Below, piece by piece: positions 62,330 through 64,000 of a DNA stretch of 64,000 nt. Source of the DNA: JAJFUE01 sp041687335 (lineage in GTDB: Bacteria; Sumerlaeota; Sumerlaeia; MVZB01); the NCBI GenBank assembly GCA_041687335.1, contig JAWLCE010000015.1, positions 42,715 through 106,714 on the forward strand, written 5' to 3'. The position numbers and the translations under genes are program-made. Numbering within the stretch: position 1 is the first letter of the stretch; each line of letters starts with the position of its first letter. A model generated the notes under the pieces. The model was given only the letters and a program-made list of their open reading frames with translations. It made no database searches and had not been told where the DNA came from.

Positions 62330-64000
62330 ATGCTGCATCGGATGTTCGCGATCTGTGGGCTGATGCTGCTGGCGCTGACGGCGGCCGCCGCCGACGGCGA
62401 GCTGATTTTCAAGGACCGGCTGGCGCGCCGGCTCATCGAGCAGGTGCCTGCCGTGCTGGCGAGCTTTGACCCCGCCACGGGCCGTTTCGGCGAGGGCCTG
62501 TTCGTCGTCAACGACCAGAACGTGATCTTCGCGCTGGCGGTCGCCTATACGCTGGAGCGGCCCGACAATCCCCACTATCGCGATAAGGCGCTGCTCGAGG
62601 TGATCATGGCCGGCGGCGACGCGCTCATCGAGGTCATGGACGAGCAGGGGCGCTGGCGCTTCGACAAGAAGGACGGCAGCTACTGGGAGATGATCCACAT
62701 GCCCTGGACCTACTCGCGCTGGATTCGTGCGTTCGGGCTGATCCGCGAGGACATGCCGCCCGAGCGGCGCGAGCGCTGGGAACGGGCGTTGAAGCTCGGC
62801 TACGACGGGATCAGCCGCTCGCTCACCGAACGCATCCAGAACATCCCGGCCCACCACGCGATGGGGCTCTACATCGCCGGTCAGCTCTTCGACCGGCCCG
62901 ATTGGTGCGCCAGTGCCCGCGACTACATGGGACTGGTCGTCGCGGACCAGCGCGAGCAAGGTTATTGGAGCGAGCATGGCGGCCCAGTGGTTGGCTACAA
63001 CTTCGTCTTCGTCGACGCGCTTGGGGTTTATCTGGCCGCCTCGGGCCACGAGCGGGTCCGGCCGGCGCTGGCCCGGGCCGCCGAGTTCCACGACTTTGCG
63101 AGCTATCCCGACGGCATCGAGCTCGAGTCGCTCGACGAGCGCAACTGGTATCGCAGCCGGATCCACCCTGGCAACGTCGGCTTCACGTTTTCACCACGGG
63201 GGCGGGCGTGGCTGGCGGCCCAGTGGGCGCGCCTGGGCGAGGAGCGGCTCAGCCCCGACACGCTGGCCTCGCTGGTGCTCTATGGCGAGGAGGGGCCGAT
63301 AGCCGACGCCGGCGAGGAGCCTCTGCGGATGCTGGTCGAGGAGGGCCGGCCGCGTGCGCTGACGCTCAGCCGGGGGCCATGGTTTATCGCCTTGTCGGCC
63401 TACACCTCACCGCCAAGGCCCAACCGTTGGATCCAGGACCGCCAGAACCTGGCCAGTGTCTGGCACGAGCGGGCGGGCCTGATCAGCGGCGGCGGCAACA
63501 CCAAGCTGCAGCCCGGCTGGAGCACCTTCAGCGTCGGCGACATCACCGCACTCACCCACGTCAAGGGCGACCAGAACCCCTCCTTTGAGCCGAGCGGCGA
63601 GCTGTATCACATCCCCGAAAGGGCCGAGATTGGCGCCGACGGGGAGGCGGCCTGGCTGACGGCCAGCTACGGGCCGGTCCGCTGCCGACTGCGAATCGAG
63701 CCGGAGGAGGACGGCCGGCTGGTCTATCGGGTCTCGGCGATCGGCGAGACCGAGCTGCCGGTCTACGCGCGCCTGACACTGCCGCCGCGGCACGGCGCGC
63801 GCCTGGCGACCGGCGGCGGCTTCGAGGGTCGCCTCGGCGACGAGCCATTCCAGCTCGACGCCACACGGCTGGGCGGGTGGCTTGAATACGGCGGCGCCAC
63901 CGTCGACCCCGAGACGACCCGAATGATCCACGAGCTTGTGCTGGAAGTCGACCGGCTCGAGCGGCGCCGCGACGAGGGAACGGCCCGGCTGACGCTGCCG
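62330..64000 (+). CDS. Secreted alpha-toroid protein, possible polysaccharide lyase (partial)
   Basis: The frame opens at the ATG at 62330 (GAGG about ten bases upstream) with a signal peptide MLHRMFAICGLMLLALTAAAAD and runs past the window end (557 residues visible). The first ~380 residues are helical with evenly placed aromatic motifs (YWEMIHMPWTYSRWIRAFGLI, AHHAMGLYIAGQLF, GYWSEHGGPVVGYNFVFVDALGVYLAA), as in (alpha/alpha)6-toroid proteins such as heparinase/alginate-lyase folds. A beta-rich region follows (RVSAIGETELPVYARLTLPP). The likely place is the periplasm. The lyase assignment is by fold impression only. Confidence 0.65.
   Translation, partial: MLHRMFAICGLMLLALTAAAADGELIFKDRLARRLIEQVPAVLASFDPATGRFGEGLFVVNDQNVIFALAVAYTLERPDNPHYRDKALLEVIMAGGDALIEVMDEQGRWRFDKKDGSYWEMIHMPWTYSRWIRAFGLIREDMPPERRERWERALKLGYDGISRSLTERIQNIPAHHAMGLYIAGQLFDRPDWCASARDYMGLVVADQREQGYWSEHGGPVVGYNFVFVDALGVYLAASGHERVRPALARAAEFHDFASYPDGIELESLDERNWYRSRIHPGNVGFTFSPRGRAWLAAQWARLGEERLSPDTLASLVLYGEEGPIADAGEEPLRMLVEEGRPRALTLSRGPWFIALSAYTSPPRPNRWIQDRQNLASVWHERAGLISGGGNTKLQPGWSTFSVGDITALTHVKGDQNPSFEPSGELYHIPERAEIGADGEAAWLTASYGPVRCRLRIEPEEDGRLVYRVSAIGETELPVYARLTLPPRHGARLATGGGFEGRLGDEPFQLDATRLGGWLEYGGATVDPETTRMIHELVLEVDRLERRRDEGTARLTLP

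Overview
This 64-kb window is a GC-rich, gene-dense bacterial chromosome segment with short intergenic gaps and frequent 4-bp ATGA overlaps. It encodes lipoproteins, an RND efflux pump and secreted repeat proteins, which suggests a Gram-negative-type (diderm) cell. The ECF-sigma fusion, PASTA, FHA-GAF, DUF3179 and giant repeat proteins resemble uncultured PVC/FCB-like phyla (Planctomycetota, Sumerlaeota, Hydrogenedentota or similar). No rRNA or phylogenetic marker is complete enough here to fix the phylum. A leuA T-box and bshA are unusual companions for such a genome.

Layout. 0-8 kb: a BldC-like HTH/receiver regulator, a PASTA protein, a quinone oxidoreductase, a DUF3179 protein, a B12-binding radical SAM enzyme, a decapeptide-repeat protein and an FHA-GAF protein. 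8-19 kb: pyrE, a very large methyltransferase/glycosyltransferase/propeller fusion, an SGNH-hydrolase-like membrane protein, mfd, and a methyltransferase gene overlapping a Trm112-like gene. 19-25 kb: a class V aminotransferase, a GT4 glycosyltransferase and a 903-residue repeat lipoprotein. 25.3-26.9 kb: tRNA-Cys followed by a 1.5-kb insert holding a DarT-like toxin and a DarG-like macro-domain antitoxin, closed by a 40-bp copy of the tRNA 3' end. 27.2-30.2 kb: three co-directional genes of unknown function, the middle one broken. 30-41 kb: RND efflux operon, Mn-catalase, a TPR-type secreted protein overlapping a sigma-54 response regulator, and a PBP4-like protein that has lost its catalytic motifs. 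41-48 kb, minus strand: EF-G paralogue, bshA, hemW, panD and leuA, the last behind a T-box leader with a readable promoter, probable Leu specifier and terminator. 48-57 kb: lipoprotein, DUF11/CARDB-like protein with a (QQQQG)6 tract, aldo/keto reductase, VanY-type peptidase, folK, a FimV-like membrane protein, scpB with a long acidic tail, an RsuA-family pseudouridine synthase and tRNA-Thr. 57.6-64 kb: an ECF sigma factor fused through a membrane segment to about 1,170 residues of beta-sandwich repeats, a lone CRISPR-like repeat, and a secreted alpha-toroid protein running off the end.

The most notable items are the DarT/DarG mini-island in tRNA-Cys with its unknown three-gene neighbour, the membrane-tethered sigma factor fusion, the three-domain methyltransferase/GT-C/propeller fusion, and the leuA T-box.
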